A stretch of 64,000 bases of DNA, taken from Roseomonas genomospecies 6 (GTDB taxonomy: Bacteria; Pseudomonadota; Alphaproteobacteria; Azospirillales; Azospirillaceae). Made by a program: the position numbers and the translations under genes. A model generated the notes under the pieces. It was not told the origin of the DNA. It did not search any database and worked only from the letters and a program-made list of their open reading frames with translations. The stretch's first letter is position 1. Each line of letters starts with the position of its first letter. Shown one piece after another: positions 8,633 through 18,588 of the stretch. The stretch spans positions 124,001 through 188,000 of the forward strand of contig NZ_QOKW01000008.1 in the NCBI RefSeq assembly GCF_008365375.1. The letters run 5' to 3'.

Positions 8633-9745
8633 TCATGCCACCAGCCCCCGCGCTTCGAGTTCGCGGCGGGCTTCGGCGACACGGTCCTGCGCCTCCTGCC
8701 GGGCGACCCAACCGGCGAGTTCGGCCAGCCCCCCGGCGAAGTCCTGCCGCCGTTCGTAACCGAGGACGGCCCGCGCCTTGGTCAGGTCGGGGATGTTGTG
8801 GCGGATGTCCCCGGCGCGCGTCTGGCCGGTGATCTCCGGCGTCAGGTCGGGCCGGCCCATCGCGGCGGCCTGGAGCCGCGCCACCTCCTCCACGCTGCGG
8901 TCCTCGCCGGACCCGATGTTGAAGACCTCGCCGTTGGCCGCCGGATGGTCCAGCGCCAGCAGAAAGGCGCGCGCCACGTCGCGGACATGCACGAAGTCGC
9001 GCCGTTGCCGGCCGTCCTCGAAGATCATCGGGCGCTGTCCGTTGGCGATGCGCGCGGCGAAGATCGCCAGCACCCCGGTGTAGGGATTCGACAGCGCCTG
9101 CCCGGGGCCGTAGGCGTTCCACAGCCGCAGCGCCGTCCCTTCCATCCCGTATTGCGCGGTGAGCGTGAGGGTCAGCCGCTCCTGAACATATTTGCCGATG
9201 GCGTAGACGGACCGCAGCGCCGGGCGCTTGCTCTCCGGCGTCGGGACGGGGATCAGGGGTTTGCCGTCGGAATCGAGCGGGTCCCAGGAGCCGTCCGGGT
9301 TGCGGGCGCCGCGCACCACATCCTCCATCAGCGCGCCCCCGGCGGTCCGGTAGAGCCCCTCGCCGTAGACGCTCATCGAGGAGGCGACCACCACCCGGCG
9401 GACCGGGCGGTCGATCAGCCGCTGGAACAGCACCGCCGTCCCATGATCGTTCACCGAGGTGTAGCGGTCCACCGCATACATGCTCTGGCCGACTCCGACC
9501 TCGGCGGCGAGGTGGATCACCGAATCCACCCCCTCCAGCGCCTGCCCGACCATGGCCTCGTCGCGGATGTCCCCGGTCAACAACTCGGCGTCCGGGGCCA
9601 GTTCGGCGGGCCGTGTCCGATTGGGATGAACCTGCGCGATCAGACTGTCGAGAACCCGAACCCGGTCGCCGCGGGCGAGCAGTGCGCCGGTGACGTGCCG
9701 ACCGATGAAGCCGGCGCCACCGGTGACGAGAACGGTTTCTCCCAC
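8633..9745 (-). CDS. NAD-dependent sugar epimerase/dehydratase
   Basis: Extended short-chain dehydrogenase of 370 residues acting on nucleotide sugars. The NAD-binding glycine motif is VTGGAGFIGRH at the N-terminus, the catalytic Ser is in VVVASSMSVYGE and the Tyr-Lys pair is in SVYAIGKYVQE. The start is GTG at 9745, supported by GGAGGGA eight bases upstream. An insertion of about 45 residues between the Ser and Tyr motifs (GARNPDGSWDPLDSDGKP region) is longer than in GalE. It is the first gene of the leftward arm, so its promoter lies in 9746-10011 opposite ino1. It probably supplies the sugar donor for the four glycosyltransferases. Confidence 0.87.
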   Translation of the reverse strand: MGETVLVTGGAGFIGRHVTGALLARGDRVRVLDSLIAQVHPNRTRPAELAPDAELLTGDIRDEAMVGQALEGVDSVIHLAAEVGVGQSMYAVDRYTSVNDHGTAVLFQRLIDRPVRRVVVASSMSVYGEGLYRTAGGALMEDVVRGARNPDGSWDPLDSDGKPLIPVPTPESKRPALRSVYAIGKYVQERLTLTLTAQYGMEGTALRLWNAYGPGQALSNPYTGVLAIFAARIANGQRPMIFEDGRQRRDFVHVRDVARAFLLALDHPAANGEVFNIGSGEDRSVEEVARLQAAAMGRPDLTPEITGQTRAGDIRHNIPDLTKARAVLGYERRQDFAGGLAELAGWVARQEAQDRVAEARRELEARGLVA

Positions 9746-10011
9746 ATGTCCCTCCAGCCGATAAACGATGCTGCCAGCCGTTGAGGCCGTTTTCCTTAAA
9801 GAATACGACTTCACGTTTTGTGTATGCAGAAAGTCACAACGCGCCCTGAGGCAAGAGCGGCTGGACAGCAACAAGAATAACAGCGTTATTTAAGTTTCGA
9901 CACCTCATCCAAAAGACGTGGTCACATCGGACGATCTTCCAGCGATTCTTTTTCGCGGCTACAAATATCCTGTCATCCCACCTGAAATGCGCTCTTCAAA
10001 AGGAGAATTTC
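9746..10011. promoter_or_regulatory. Divergent promoter region of the twelve-gene cluster
   Basis: Gene-free 266-base stretch between the epimerase (left) and ino1 (right), clearly more AT-rich than its surroundings. It must hold both promoters of the cluster. It contains a perfect inverted repeat AATAAC-AGC-GTTATT at 9876-9890, a good candidate for an operator that would control both arms. The ino1 ribosome site AAGGAG is at about 9999-10004. No convincing coding frame is present. Confidence 0.6.
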
Positions 10012-11126
<1,115 letters not shown>

Positions 11127-11130
<4 letters not shown>

Positions 11131-11735
11131 GCGGCCTCGTGGAAACGATCCTGCTCCTGCTCCGCCACGCGTCGCACGACCGGTTGGGCTCCGTGCTGTG
11201 CGGGCGCATGCCCGGCGTGACGCTGAGCGAGGCGGGCCGGCGCGAGGCCGACGCGCTTGCCTTTGCATTGGCGCGGCACCGGCTCGCCGCCGTGCTGTCC
11301 AGCCCGATGGAGCGCGCGGTGGAAACGGCGGTCTCCGTCGCCACGTCGCAGGCGCTCTCCGTGGAGGTGGATGAGGATCTCAACGAACTGGACCTCGGCG
11401 CCTGGTCCGGCATGCGCTTCGAGGCTCTGCGCGGCGATCCGGCTTGGGAGTTGTGGAACCGCGCGCGGTCGCACGCCCGTCCGCCCGGGGGCGAGACGAT
11501 GTTGGAGGCGCAGGCCCGGATGGCGCGCTGCATCGGGCGGCTGCACCGCCGCTTCGCTGGCCGGACCGTCGCGCTGGTCAGCCACGCCGACGTCATCAAG
11601 GCGGCGCTGGCCCATGCCCTGGGGCTTTCCGCGGATTTCCACGCCCGGTTCGAGATCGCTCCGGCGTCCCGCAGCGTGCTGATCGCCGGGGAATGGGGGC
11701 TGAAGGTCCACAGCATCAACGAGGCGCCGGCATGA
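11127..11735 (+). CDS. Histidine phosphatase 2
   Basis: 202-residue histidine phosphatase. The motif is degenerate to RHAS ([10 protein letters not shown], residues 13-16) where RHGE is usual, as in several divergent members; the second catalytic region [14 protein letters not shown] is intact. Start taken as GTG at 11127, overlapping the ino1 stop by 4 bases; a GTG at 11139 is an alternative. Directly after ino1, the obvious substrate is inositol 1-phosphate or a glycosylated phosphate made from it. The two histidine phosphatases of the cluster are clearly different in sequence, so they are not a recent duplication. Confidence 0.82.
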
Positions 11736-12562
11736 CCCGTCTGACGGCCGACCAGATCCGCGCGCGGATCGCCGCGCTGGGCGACTGGTTCCACAACATC
11801 GACCTGAACGGCGTGAGCACGGCCCCCGACCATTTCCTGCACGATTACCCGAACGTGAAATGGCGGCGGTTCGCCCATGCGGTGCCGGAGGACCTGAGCG
11901 GCCTGACCGTGCTCGACATCGGCTGCAACGGCGGCTTCTACTCCATCGAGATGAAGCGGCGCGGCGCGGCGCGGGTGGTGGGGATCGACAGCGACGACCG
12001 CTATCTGGCGCAGGCGCGCTTCGCCGCCGAGGTGACCGGCCAGGACATCGAATTCCACAAGCTGTCGGTCTACGACGTGGCGCGGCTGGGCGAGCGGTTC
12101 GACGTCGTCCTGTTCATGGGGGTCCTCTACCATCTGCGCCACCCGCTGCTGGCGCTGGACCTGATCCACGAGCACGCCGCGCGCGACCTGATGATCTTCC
12201 AATCCATGCAGCGCGGTTCCGAGGCGGTCGAGCCGGTGCGGGCCGATTACGCCTTCGACGAGCGGAATCATTTCGACGCGCCCGGTTATCCGAAGCTGCA
12301 TTTCATCGAACACCAGTATTCCGCAGACTGGACGAACTGGTGGGTCCCGAACGCCGCCTGCGCCGAGGCCATGCTGCGCGGCGCCGGCTTCCGGATCGTC
12401 GGCCATCCGGAACAGGAGGTCTATGTCTGCCGCCGAGCCGCGCGGCCGACGGAGGCGGGGGCCGTCTATCCCGCCCGGTCCCCCGCCACCACGCCGCCAG
12501 TTGGACAGATATTAGCCGGGCAGGCACCGGAGAACAACGCCAGGACGGGAAGTCGGGGATGA
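11732..12562 (+). CDS. SAM-dependent methyltransferase of the cluster
   Basis: 276-residue class I methyltransferase. Motif I is VLDIGCNGGFYSIE (around residues 60-73) with the acidic ribose-binding GIDSDDRYL about 25 residues later; the catalytic half includes VLFMGVLYHLRHP as in tRNA-uridine CmoB-like and small-molecule methyltransferases. The ATG overlaps the preceding stop by 4 bases, and its own stop overlaps the following ATG. The C-terminal 35 residues are low-complexity. Likely methylates the glycan or inositol product. I recall the TIGR04290 methyltransferase family as a fit, unverified. Confidence 0.82.
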   Translation: MTRLTADQIRARIAALGDWFHNIDLNGVSTAPDHFLHDYPNVKWRRFAHAVPEDLSGLTVLDIGCNGGFYSIEMKRRGAARVVGIDSDDRYLAQARFAAEVTGQDIEFHKLSVYDVARLGERFDVVLFMGVLYHLRHPLLALDLIHEHAARDLMIFQSMQRGSEAVEPVRADYAFDERNHFDAPGYPKLHFIEHQYSADWTNWWVPNAACAEAMLRGAGFRIVGHPEQEVYVCRRAARPTEAGAVYPARSPATTPPVGQILAGQAPENNARTGSRG

Positions 12563-13488
12563 TCGAAGCCGCCAAAATCTGGAACGAACCCAACAACAAG
12601 TCCCACTGGGACCCCGCTCTCGATCCGGAATGGGACCTGTTCGCCCGCATGACCATCCTGGCCGGGCAGGCGATCCGGGCGGAGAACGGCGCGCTCACGC
12701 GCGTGCTGGGCGGCATCTCGCCCATCGACCCGTCCTTCATCCGCCGCCTGGAGGAGCGCGGCGCGCTGGACCATGTGGATGTGGTGGCGGTGCACGGCTT
12801 CCCGCTCGACTGGAATCTCTGGCAGATCCGGGAATGGCCGGAGAAGATCGAGGAGATCCGCGCCGTCACCGGCAAGCCCATCTGGGTGACGGAGGCCGGC
12901 GTCTCCTCCTTCGGCGCGGAGGAGGTGCAGGCCTGGGGCGTCACCCGCACCGCCGAGCTGCTGATCGGCCGGGTGCCGCGCATCCACTGGTACAGCCTCT
13001 ACGACCTGCCCAGCAATTGGGAGGCGACGACGCGCCACAAGGAGGCGGAGGGCTCCTCCTACTACCGCCATTTCCACATGGGGCTGCTGCGGGCGGACGG
13101 CACGCCGAAGCCGGCGCTCGACGCCTACGCGCCCTACGCGGCGGAGATGGGGCTCTGCCAGTGGTTCCATTTCGAGGACCACCGGCTGGACGAGGCGGTC
13201 GCCTGGATGAGGCGGCTGGGCGTGCGGCACCTGCGCACCGGCCTGTCCTGGGCCGACAGCTTCCGGCCGAACGCGCTCGCCTGGTTCGACCGCCAGATGG
13301 AAGCGCTGGCCGATTTCGACGTCACCGTGACCTTCTGCTTCACGCCGGAGCATCGCGGGATCGAACCCCACCACACCAGTCCGCCCCAGGTCGCCGAGGA
13401 GTTCGCGGACTTCTGCGCCGCCATGGTCCGGCGCTACGCCGGCGCCGCACCGGTGTCTGCTCCGCCCTCCCTGCTGGCGCTGGGGTAG
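12559..13488 (+). CDS. Glycosidase-like TIM-barrel protein, apparently circularly permuted
   Basis: 309 residues with the hallmarks of clan GH-A glycosidases in an abnormal order. The acid/base motif (KIWNEPNNKSHW) begins at residue 6 instead of near 150, and the nucleophile-like motif (PIWVTEAG) follows at about residue 110. After residue 190 comes what is normally the start of the barrel: LRTGLSWADSFRP, VTVTFCFTP, then FADFCAAMVRRYAG, the helix that usually leads into the NEP strand. The ATG overlaps the methyltransferase stop by 4 bases. Either the barrel is circularly permuted or N- and C-terminal halves of a longer ancestor were lost. No signal peptide, so it acts in the cytoplasm. Confidence 0.72.
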   Translation: MIEAAKIWNEPNNKSHWDPALDPEWDLFARMTILAGQAIRAENGALTRVLGGISPIDPSFIRRLEERGALDHVDVVAVHGFPLDWNLWQIREWPEKIEEIRAVTGKPIWVTEAGVSSFGAEEVQAWGVTRTAELLIGRVPRIHWYSLYDLPSNWEATTRHKEAEGSSYYRHFHMGLLRADGTPKPALDAYAPYAAEMGLCQWFHFEDHRLDEAVAWMRRLGVRHLRTGLSWADSFRPNALAWFDRQMEALADFDVTVTFCFTPEHRGIEPHHTSPPQVAEEFADFCAAMVRRYAGAAPVSAPPSLLALG

Positions 13489-13493
13489 GGACG

Positions 13494-14525
13494 TCACGGC
13501 GCCTGTGGGGTCTCCTCGCTCTTGCCCTTGCGCGCCCGGCTGGGCATCTCGCCGAACTGCGCCTTGAACTCGCGGGAGAAATGGGCGGCGTCGGCGAAGC
13601 CGCTGTCGAAGGCGATCTCGGTGATCGTCCGGCGCGTGTTCTCCAGCAGCCACCGCCCGTAATCCAGGCGCAGCCGGCGCTGGAAGGCCGACGGCGACAC
13701 GCCCAGCGCCGCCTGGAAGGAGCGTTCGAGTTGCCGCGCGCTGACGCCGACGTAGCGGGCGATGGCCTCGACGGAGGGCGGGGAGTCCAGCCTCTGCTCG
13801 ATGAAATGGGACGCCTGACGGACGCGGGCGTCGGTCACGCCGTCCAGATTCGCGTAGAAATGCGCCTGCGGCAGGGCGCCGGAGCGGATGTCCTGGAGCA
13901 TCATGTGGCGCACGGCCTGCCGCGCCTTCTGCCCGCCGCAGTGCCGCCCGACGAGGTAGAGGCCGAGATCGATGGCCGCCGTCGAGCCGGCGCAGGTGAT
14001 CAGGTCGCCCTCGTCGATGAACAGGTGGTCGACCGAGGCGTTGACGGTCGGGAAGCGCTCCCGGAAGGTGTCCAGCACGTTCCAGTGGACGCAGACGCGG
14101 CGGGTGCCGACCAGACCGGCGCGGGCGATGGCGAAGGTTCCCGTGCAGACTCCCAGCAGCCGGACCCGCTGCGCCGCCACCGCGCGCAGATAGGCGGTGA
14201 CCGGTGCCGGCACCTCGTTCCGGTAATCGTTGCCGCCGCACACCGCGACATAGTCGAAGGGGGCCGGAAGCAGCAGGTCGCTGTTGGGGGACACCAGCAC
14301 GCCGCAGCTCGACCGTCGGGGCTGCCCGCCGACGCTCATCACCGTCCAGCTTGCGTCGATCTGCCGGCTGCGCCCGCCGAGGTCGGCGGCGAGCCGGAGC
14401 GCGTCGATCAGGCCGGAAAAGGCCGTCAGCGTGAACTGGTCGAGAAGGACGAAGCCGATGCGCAACCGGGGATCGGTGACGGGATCGGGAGTGGTGTCGC
14501 TCTTACGGTCGGGGGCGTCCGGCAT
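13494..14525 (-). CDS. GlxA-family AraC-type transcriptional regulator
   Basis: Transcription factor with an N-terminal DJ-1/PfpI-like domain (IGFVLLDQFTLTAFSG onward, nucleophile-elbow region LLGVCTGTFAIARAG) and a C-terminal AraC double helix-turn-helix (ASHFIEQRLDSPPSVEAIA to FGEMPSRARKG). This is the GlxA/GbdR/CdhR group that usually activates catabolism of amino-acid or quaternary-amine compounds. I chose the ATG at 14525; an in-frame TTG at 14540 adds five residues and neither has a clear ribosome site. It is divergent from the ABC importer at 14645 and probably controls it together with the proline-racemase-family gene. Confidence 0.88.
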   Translation of the reverse strand: MPDAPDRKSDTTPDPVTDPRLRIGFVLLDQFTLTAFSGLIDALRLAADLGGRSRQIDASWTVMSVGGQPRRSSCGVLVSPNSDLLLPAPFDYVAVCGGNDYRNEVPAPVTAYLRAVAAQRVRLLGVCTGTFAIARAGLVGTRRVCVHWNVLDTFRERFPTVNASVDHLFIDEGDLITCAGSTAAIDLGLYLVGRHCGGQKARQAVRHMMLQDIRSGALPQAHFYANLDGVTDARVRQASHFIEQRLDSPPSVEAIARYVGVSARQLERSFQAALGVSPSAFQRRLRLDYGRWLLENTRRTITEIAFDSGFADAAHFSREFKAQFGEMPSRARKGKSEETPQAP

Positions 14526-14644
14526 GTCGGAAATATTCAAGGATTCGGCAGCATTCTTCTATCGGAAAATGGGCCCGGACCATTAGCTTTCGAATGAACC
14601 ATGGCTCTGACGCCCGTTGGACCGACACCATGAAGGAACCGGTC

Positions 14645-15739
14645 ATGACCCATCTGCGCACCGCCAGTCGTCCCGCCGCCCGCACCTCCGCACATAAGGC
14701 CGCCCGGAAAGCCGTCCTGTCCGCCGTCCTGGCGGCGGGCGTTTCCGCCTTCGCCCTGCCCGCCGCGGCGCAGGGCGAGATCCGCGTCGCCTGGTACGGC
14801 GGCAATTGGGGCGAGGCCTTCCGCACCTGCGTCGCGGAACCCTTCACCAAGGCGACCGGCGTCCGCGTCGTGCCGGAGATCGGCACCTCGACCGTGACCC
14901 TCGCCAAGCTTCAGCAGCAGAAGGACGCGCCGACGCTCGACGTCGCCTACATGGACGGCGGCATCAGCGAAATGGCGCAGGCGGCGGGCGTGCTGGACGC
15001 CATCGACCCGGCGGGCGTGCCGAACCTGTCCAAGGCGACGCCGGAGGCGGTCTACAAGGCGGACGGGTCGGTCTTCGCCGTGGGGTCCGGCTACTACTCG
15101 CTGGGCCTGACCTACAACACCAAGGAGGTCAAGACCCCGCCGACCTCGTGGAACGACCTGTGGAAGCCGGAGTTCGAGGAGGCGGTGACGATCCCGTCGC
15201 CGGCCAACTCCTCCGGCGTGCCCTTCATCATGTTCCTGAACCGCATCTGGGGCAACCCGGCGGGCGACCTGTCCAAGACCTTCGCGAAGCTGAAGACGCT
15301 GAAGACCGCGCTCTACTTCGACAGCTCGGGGGCGGCCAGCAACGCCTACCAGAGCGGCGAGGCGGTCATCGGCGCCCATTTCAACGTCGGCGCCTGGGAT
15401 CTGGCGGACAAGGGCCTGCCCATCGGCTTTGCCGTCCCGAAGGAAGGCGTGTGGGCCACCGACGCCCGCCTGCATCTGGTGAAGAACGCCCCGCACAAGG
15501 CCGACGCCCAGCGCTTCATCGACACCGCCCTGACCCCGCAGGCGTCCGCCTGCCTGGCGGAGAAGCTCTATCTCGGCCCGGCGGTGCAGGGCGTGTCCGT
15601 GTCGCCGGAGGTCGAACGCAAGCTGCCCTGGGGCGTCGGCGGATCGGTCAAGAATCTCCAGCTCTTCGACTGGGCGGACATCAACCGGGACCGCGCGGCG
15701 ATCACCGACGCCTGGAACCGCGAACTCGCGCGCCAGTGA
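14645..15739 (+). CDS. ABC importer periplasmic binding protein, PotD-like
   Basis: Periplasmic substrate-binding protein of 364 residues. A long, basic N-region and hydrophobic core ending ALPAAAQGE form a Sec signal peptide, cleaved near residue 40. The mature start RVAWYGGNWGEAFR and the later pattern (YNTKEVKTPPTSWNDLWKP) match the polyamine/opine class of binding proteins. The ATG at 14645 follows AAGGAA; upstream in-frame ATGs exist at 14594 and 14630. It heads a four-gene importer operon that ends in a proline-racemase-family enzyme, so a hydroxyproline-, betaine- or opine-like substrate is possible. Confidence 0.85.
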   Translation: MTHLRTASRPAARTSAHKAARKAVLSAVLAAGVSAFALPAAAQGEIRVAWYGGNWGEAFRTCVAEPFTKATGVRVVPEIGTSTVTLAKLQQQKDAPTLDVAYMDGGISEMAQAAGVLDAIDPAGVPNLSKATPEAVYKADGSVFAVGSGYYSLGLTYNTKEVKTPPTSWNDLWKPEFEEAVTIPSPANSSGVPFIMFLNRIWGNPAGDLSKTFAKLKTLKTALYFDSSGAASNAYQSGEAVIGAHFNVGAWDLADKGLPIGFAVPKEGVWATDARLHLVKNAPHKADAQRFIDTALTPQASACLAEKLYLGPAVQGVSVSPEVERKLPWGVGGSVKNLQLFDWADINRDRAAITDAWNRELARQ

Positions 15740-15789
15740 ACCGCAGCCGCGAACCGCAGCCAGTGAACGCAGCCAGCCGGGGGCTTTCC

Positions 15790-16872
15790 ATGCCTGACGC
15801 CTTGCTCTCCATCCGCGCCATCGACAAGCATTTCGGCGCCTACCACGCGCTGAAGGACGTGTCGCTGGACGTCGCCCACGGTGAGTTCGTCGCCCTGCTG
15901 GGGCCGAGCGGCTGCGGCAAGACGACCCTGCTGCGCTGCATCGCCGGCTTCCTCTCCCCCGATTCCGGCACCATCCGGATCGGCGGGGAGGACGTGACGC
16001 GGCTGCCGCCCCACCGGCGCCCGCTGAACACGGTGTTCCAGCACTACGCCCTGTTCCCGCACATGAGCATCCTCGACAACGTGGCCTACGGGCCGCGCCG
16101 TCACGGGGTGGCGCGGGGCGAGGCGCTGGAGCGCGCCCGCGAGGCGCTGGAACTGGTCGGGCTGGACTCCGCTGCGGGCCGCTTCCCACGCGAATTGTCG
16201 GGCGGTCAGCAGCAGCGCGTCGCCCTGGCGCGGGCCTTCGTCAACCGCCCGAAGCTCCTCCTGCTCGACGAGCCCTTGAGCGCGCTCGACCTGAAGCTGC
16301 GCAAGCGAATGCAGATCGAGCTGAAGCATCTCCAGGAAAAGCTCGGCATCGCCTTCGTGTTCGTGACCCACGACCAGGAGGAGGCGATGAGCATGGCGAA
16401 CCGCATCGTCGTCATGAACCGCGGCGTGATCGAGCAGGTGGGCGACGGGCGGGCCATCTACACCCGCCCCGCCAGCCGCTTCGTCGCCGACTTCATCGGC
16501 GAGGCGAACCTGCTGCCGGGAATGGCGGAAGGGGAGGGCGGGGTGCGGCTGGCCGTCGGATCGGCGCTGCTGCCCCATGGCGGCGCCGACGCACGGCAAC
16601 GCTACACCGCGGTTCTGCGGCCCGAGCATGTCGAGCTTCTGAACCAGCCGGAGGCGCCGGGCCTGATCACCGACCAGGGCTTCGTCGAGGACGTCATCGA
16701 CACCGGCGGGCAGACCGTCGTGACGGTGCGCGTGGGCGAGCATCTGTTGGCCAGCCGCCGGCTGGGCATGGCGGGGGAGGGGCTGAATCCGGGGGCGCCG
16801 GTCTTCGTCGGCTTCCGTCCGGAGCATGTCCACATGATCGCCGAGCCGGCCTCGCACCGGTCCGGACCATGA
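15790..16872 (+). CDS. ABC importer ATP-binding protein, PotA-like
   Basis: 360-residue ATPase of the polyamine-type importer. Walker A GPSGCGKTT, signature LSGGQQQR, Walker B LLLLDEPLSALD and the switch histidine in FVFVTHD are all present, and a TOBE domain fills the last 110 residues (VLRPEHVELL and VFVGFRPEHVHM). ATG at 15790; the stop overlaps the first permease start by 4 bases (ATGA). Cytoplasmic face of the inner membrane. Confidence 0.9.
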   Translation: MPDALLSIRAIDKHFGAYHALKDVSLDVAHGEFVALLGPSGCGKTTLLRCIAGFLSPDSGTIRIGGEDVTRLPPHRRPLNTVFQHYALFPHMSILDNVAYGPRRHGVARGEALERAREALELVGLDSAAGRFPRELSGGQQQRVALARAFVNRPKLLLLDEPLSALDLKLRKRMQIELKHLQEKLGIAFVFVTHDQEEAMSMANRIVVMNRGVIEQVGDGRAIYTRPASRFVADFIGEANLLPGMAEGEGGVRLAVGSALLPHGGADARQRYTAVLRPEHVELLNQPEAPGLITDQGFVEDVIDTGGQTVVTVRVGEHLLASRRLGMAGEGLNPGAPVFVGFRPEHVHMIAEPASHRSGP

Positions 16873-17732
16873 GCATGACCGCGAGCGCCGCCATGAACCG
16901 AGCCTTGCCCCTGCTGGCGGCCCCGGTCGCCTTCTTCGTGGCCTTCTTCGCCGTTCCCATGATCGTGGTCGTGTCGTCCAGCCTGATGGCGGGCGGCGTG
17001 CCGTCGCTCGGCAACTACGCGCGGGTTCTGCTCGACCAGTATCATTGGGACGTGCTGGCGGCGACCTTCCGCATCGCCGGGCTGACCACGGTCGCCTGCG
17101 CGCTTCTGGGTTATCCGCTGGCCTATTATCTGGTGCGGGTGGTGAAGTCGCGGGCGCTGCGGCGGACCTGCGTCATCCTTCTGGTGCTGCCGCTGTTCAC
17201 CAGCAACATCGTCCGGTCCTTCGGCTGGATGGTCCTGCTGGGGCGCAACGGCCTCGTCAACGACGCGCTGGTCGGGGTCGGCATCCTGGACCGCCCGATG
17301 CGCTTCCTCGGCACCGAGCTGGGCATCGTGATCGGGCTGGTCTACATCCTTCTGCCCTTCATCGTGCTGGCGGTCGGCAACGCGCTGGCGGCGGTGGACC
17401 CGGCGCTGGAGGACGCGTCCTCCGACCTCGGCGCCACGCCCTTCGACACCTTCCGGACGGTCACCTTTCCGCTCTGCCTGCCGGGGCTGATGTCGGGGAT
17501 CGTCATGGTCTTCACCCTGGCCGTCAGCGCCTACGTCACGCCGGCCCTGCTGAGCGGCGGCAAGATCACGGTCTTCCCCATGCTGATCTTCCAGCAATAC
17601 AGCACCGTCTTCGACGTGAACTACGGCGGCGCGCTCAGCATGACGCTGCTGGTCATGACGCTGGTCCTGGTCGGTCTGGCCGGCTGGATCGGCAGCGCCG
17701 GGGCCGGCGCAACGGGGAGGAACGCCCGATGA
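16869..17732 (+). CDS. ABC importer permease, PotB-like
   Basis: 287-residue inner-membrane permease with about six transmembrane segments. The EAA coupling loop is visible as EDASSDLGATPFDTFRTVTFPL (the acidic, Ala and Gly positions are conserved) around residues 180-200. The gene starts inside the ATPase stop and its own stop overlaps the second permease start, so ATPase and both permeases are translationally coupled. Forms the heterodimeric channel with the 17729 product. Confidence 0.9.
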   Translation: MSMTASAAMNRALPLLAAPVAFFVAFFAVPMIVVVSSSLMAGGVPSLGNYARVLLDQYHWDVLAATFRIAGLTTVACALLGYPLAYYLVRVVKSRALRRTCVILLVLPLFTSNIVRSFGWMVLLGRNGLVNDALVGVGILDRPMRFLGTELGIVIGLVYILLPFIVLAVGNALAAVDPALEDASSDLGATPFDTFRTVTFPLCLPGLMSGIVMVFTLAVSAYVTPALLSGGKITVFPMLIFQQYSTVFDVNYGGALSMTLLVMTLVLVGLAGWIGSAGAGATGRNAR

Positions 17733-18517
17733 TCGCACGGCTTCTCCTGCGCGTGGTGTCCTGGTCGGTCATGGCCTACCTGATCCTGCCGCTCCTGGTC
17801 ATCGTGGGTTCCTCCTTCACCGCCACCAGCTACCTCGCCTTCCCGCCGCAGGGGCTGACGCTGGACTGGTACGGGCGGATGCTCGCCGACACCTCCTATC
17901 TGGCGGCCTTCGGCACCAGCACCCTGTTGGCCCTGGTCGCCACGGCGGCGGCCCTGCTGCTGGGCGTTCCGGCGGCGCTGGCCATCGCCCGCTGCGAGTT
18001 TCCGGGCAAGAAGTTCCTGCTGTCGCTGCTGATGTCGCCGCTGGTCCTGCCGCACGTCGTGCTGGGCGCCGCCCTGTTGCAATACTGCGCGGCGCTGGGG
18101 CTGATGCGCAGCTTCACGGCGCTGCTGGTCGGGCACATCGTCATCATCATGCCCTTCGTCCTGCGCTCCGTCCTGCCGCAACTGACGCCGGAGCAGCGGG
18201 CGCTGGAGGAGGCGTCGGCGGACCTGGGCGCCCGCCCGATGGAGACCTTCTTCCTCGTCACGCTGCCGCAGATCCGCAGCGGTCTGGCGAGCGGCGCGAT
18301 CTTCGCCTTCATCTCCTCCTGGATCAACGTCGAGCTGAGCATCTTCAACACCACGGCGGAGATGACGACCATCCCGGTCAAGCTGTTCAACTACGTCCAG
18401 TATACGATCGACCCGGTCATCGCCGCGGTGTCCTCCATCACCATCGGCGTGGCGGCTCTGGCGATCATCATCCTCGACCTCACCGTCGGGCTGCATCTTC
18501 TGTCGGACCGGCGCTGA
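17729..18517 (+). CDS. ABC importer permease, PotC-like
   Basis: 262-residue second permease with about six transmembrane segments and the EAA loop LEEASADLGARPMETFFLVTLP. The ATG at 17729 lies within the previous stop and has GGGAGG about 6 bases upstream. PotC-type permeases pair with PotB-type ones. Downstream, 71 bases separate it from the proline-racemase-family gene, which may share the transcript. Confidence 0.9.
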   Translation: MIARLLLRVVSWSVMAYLILPLLVIVGSSFTATSYLAFPPQGLTLDWYGRMLADTSYLAAFGTSTLLALVATAAALLLGVPAALAIARCEFPGKKFLLSLLMSPLVLPHVVLGAALLQYCAALGLMRSFTALLVGHIVIIMPFVLRSVLPQLTPEQRALEEASADLGARPMETFFLVTLPQIRSGLASGAIFAFISSWINVELSIFNTTAEMTTIPVKLFNYVQYTIDPVIAAVSSITIGVAALAIIILDLTVGLHLLSDRR

Positions 18518-18588
18518 CCGCCGGTCCCGGCACCCCCCGCTTCATCCCCCGATCCAACACCGAATCCGATCCACGAAAGGGTCCTTCC

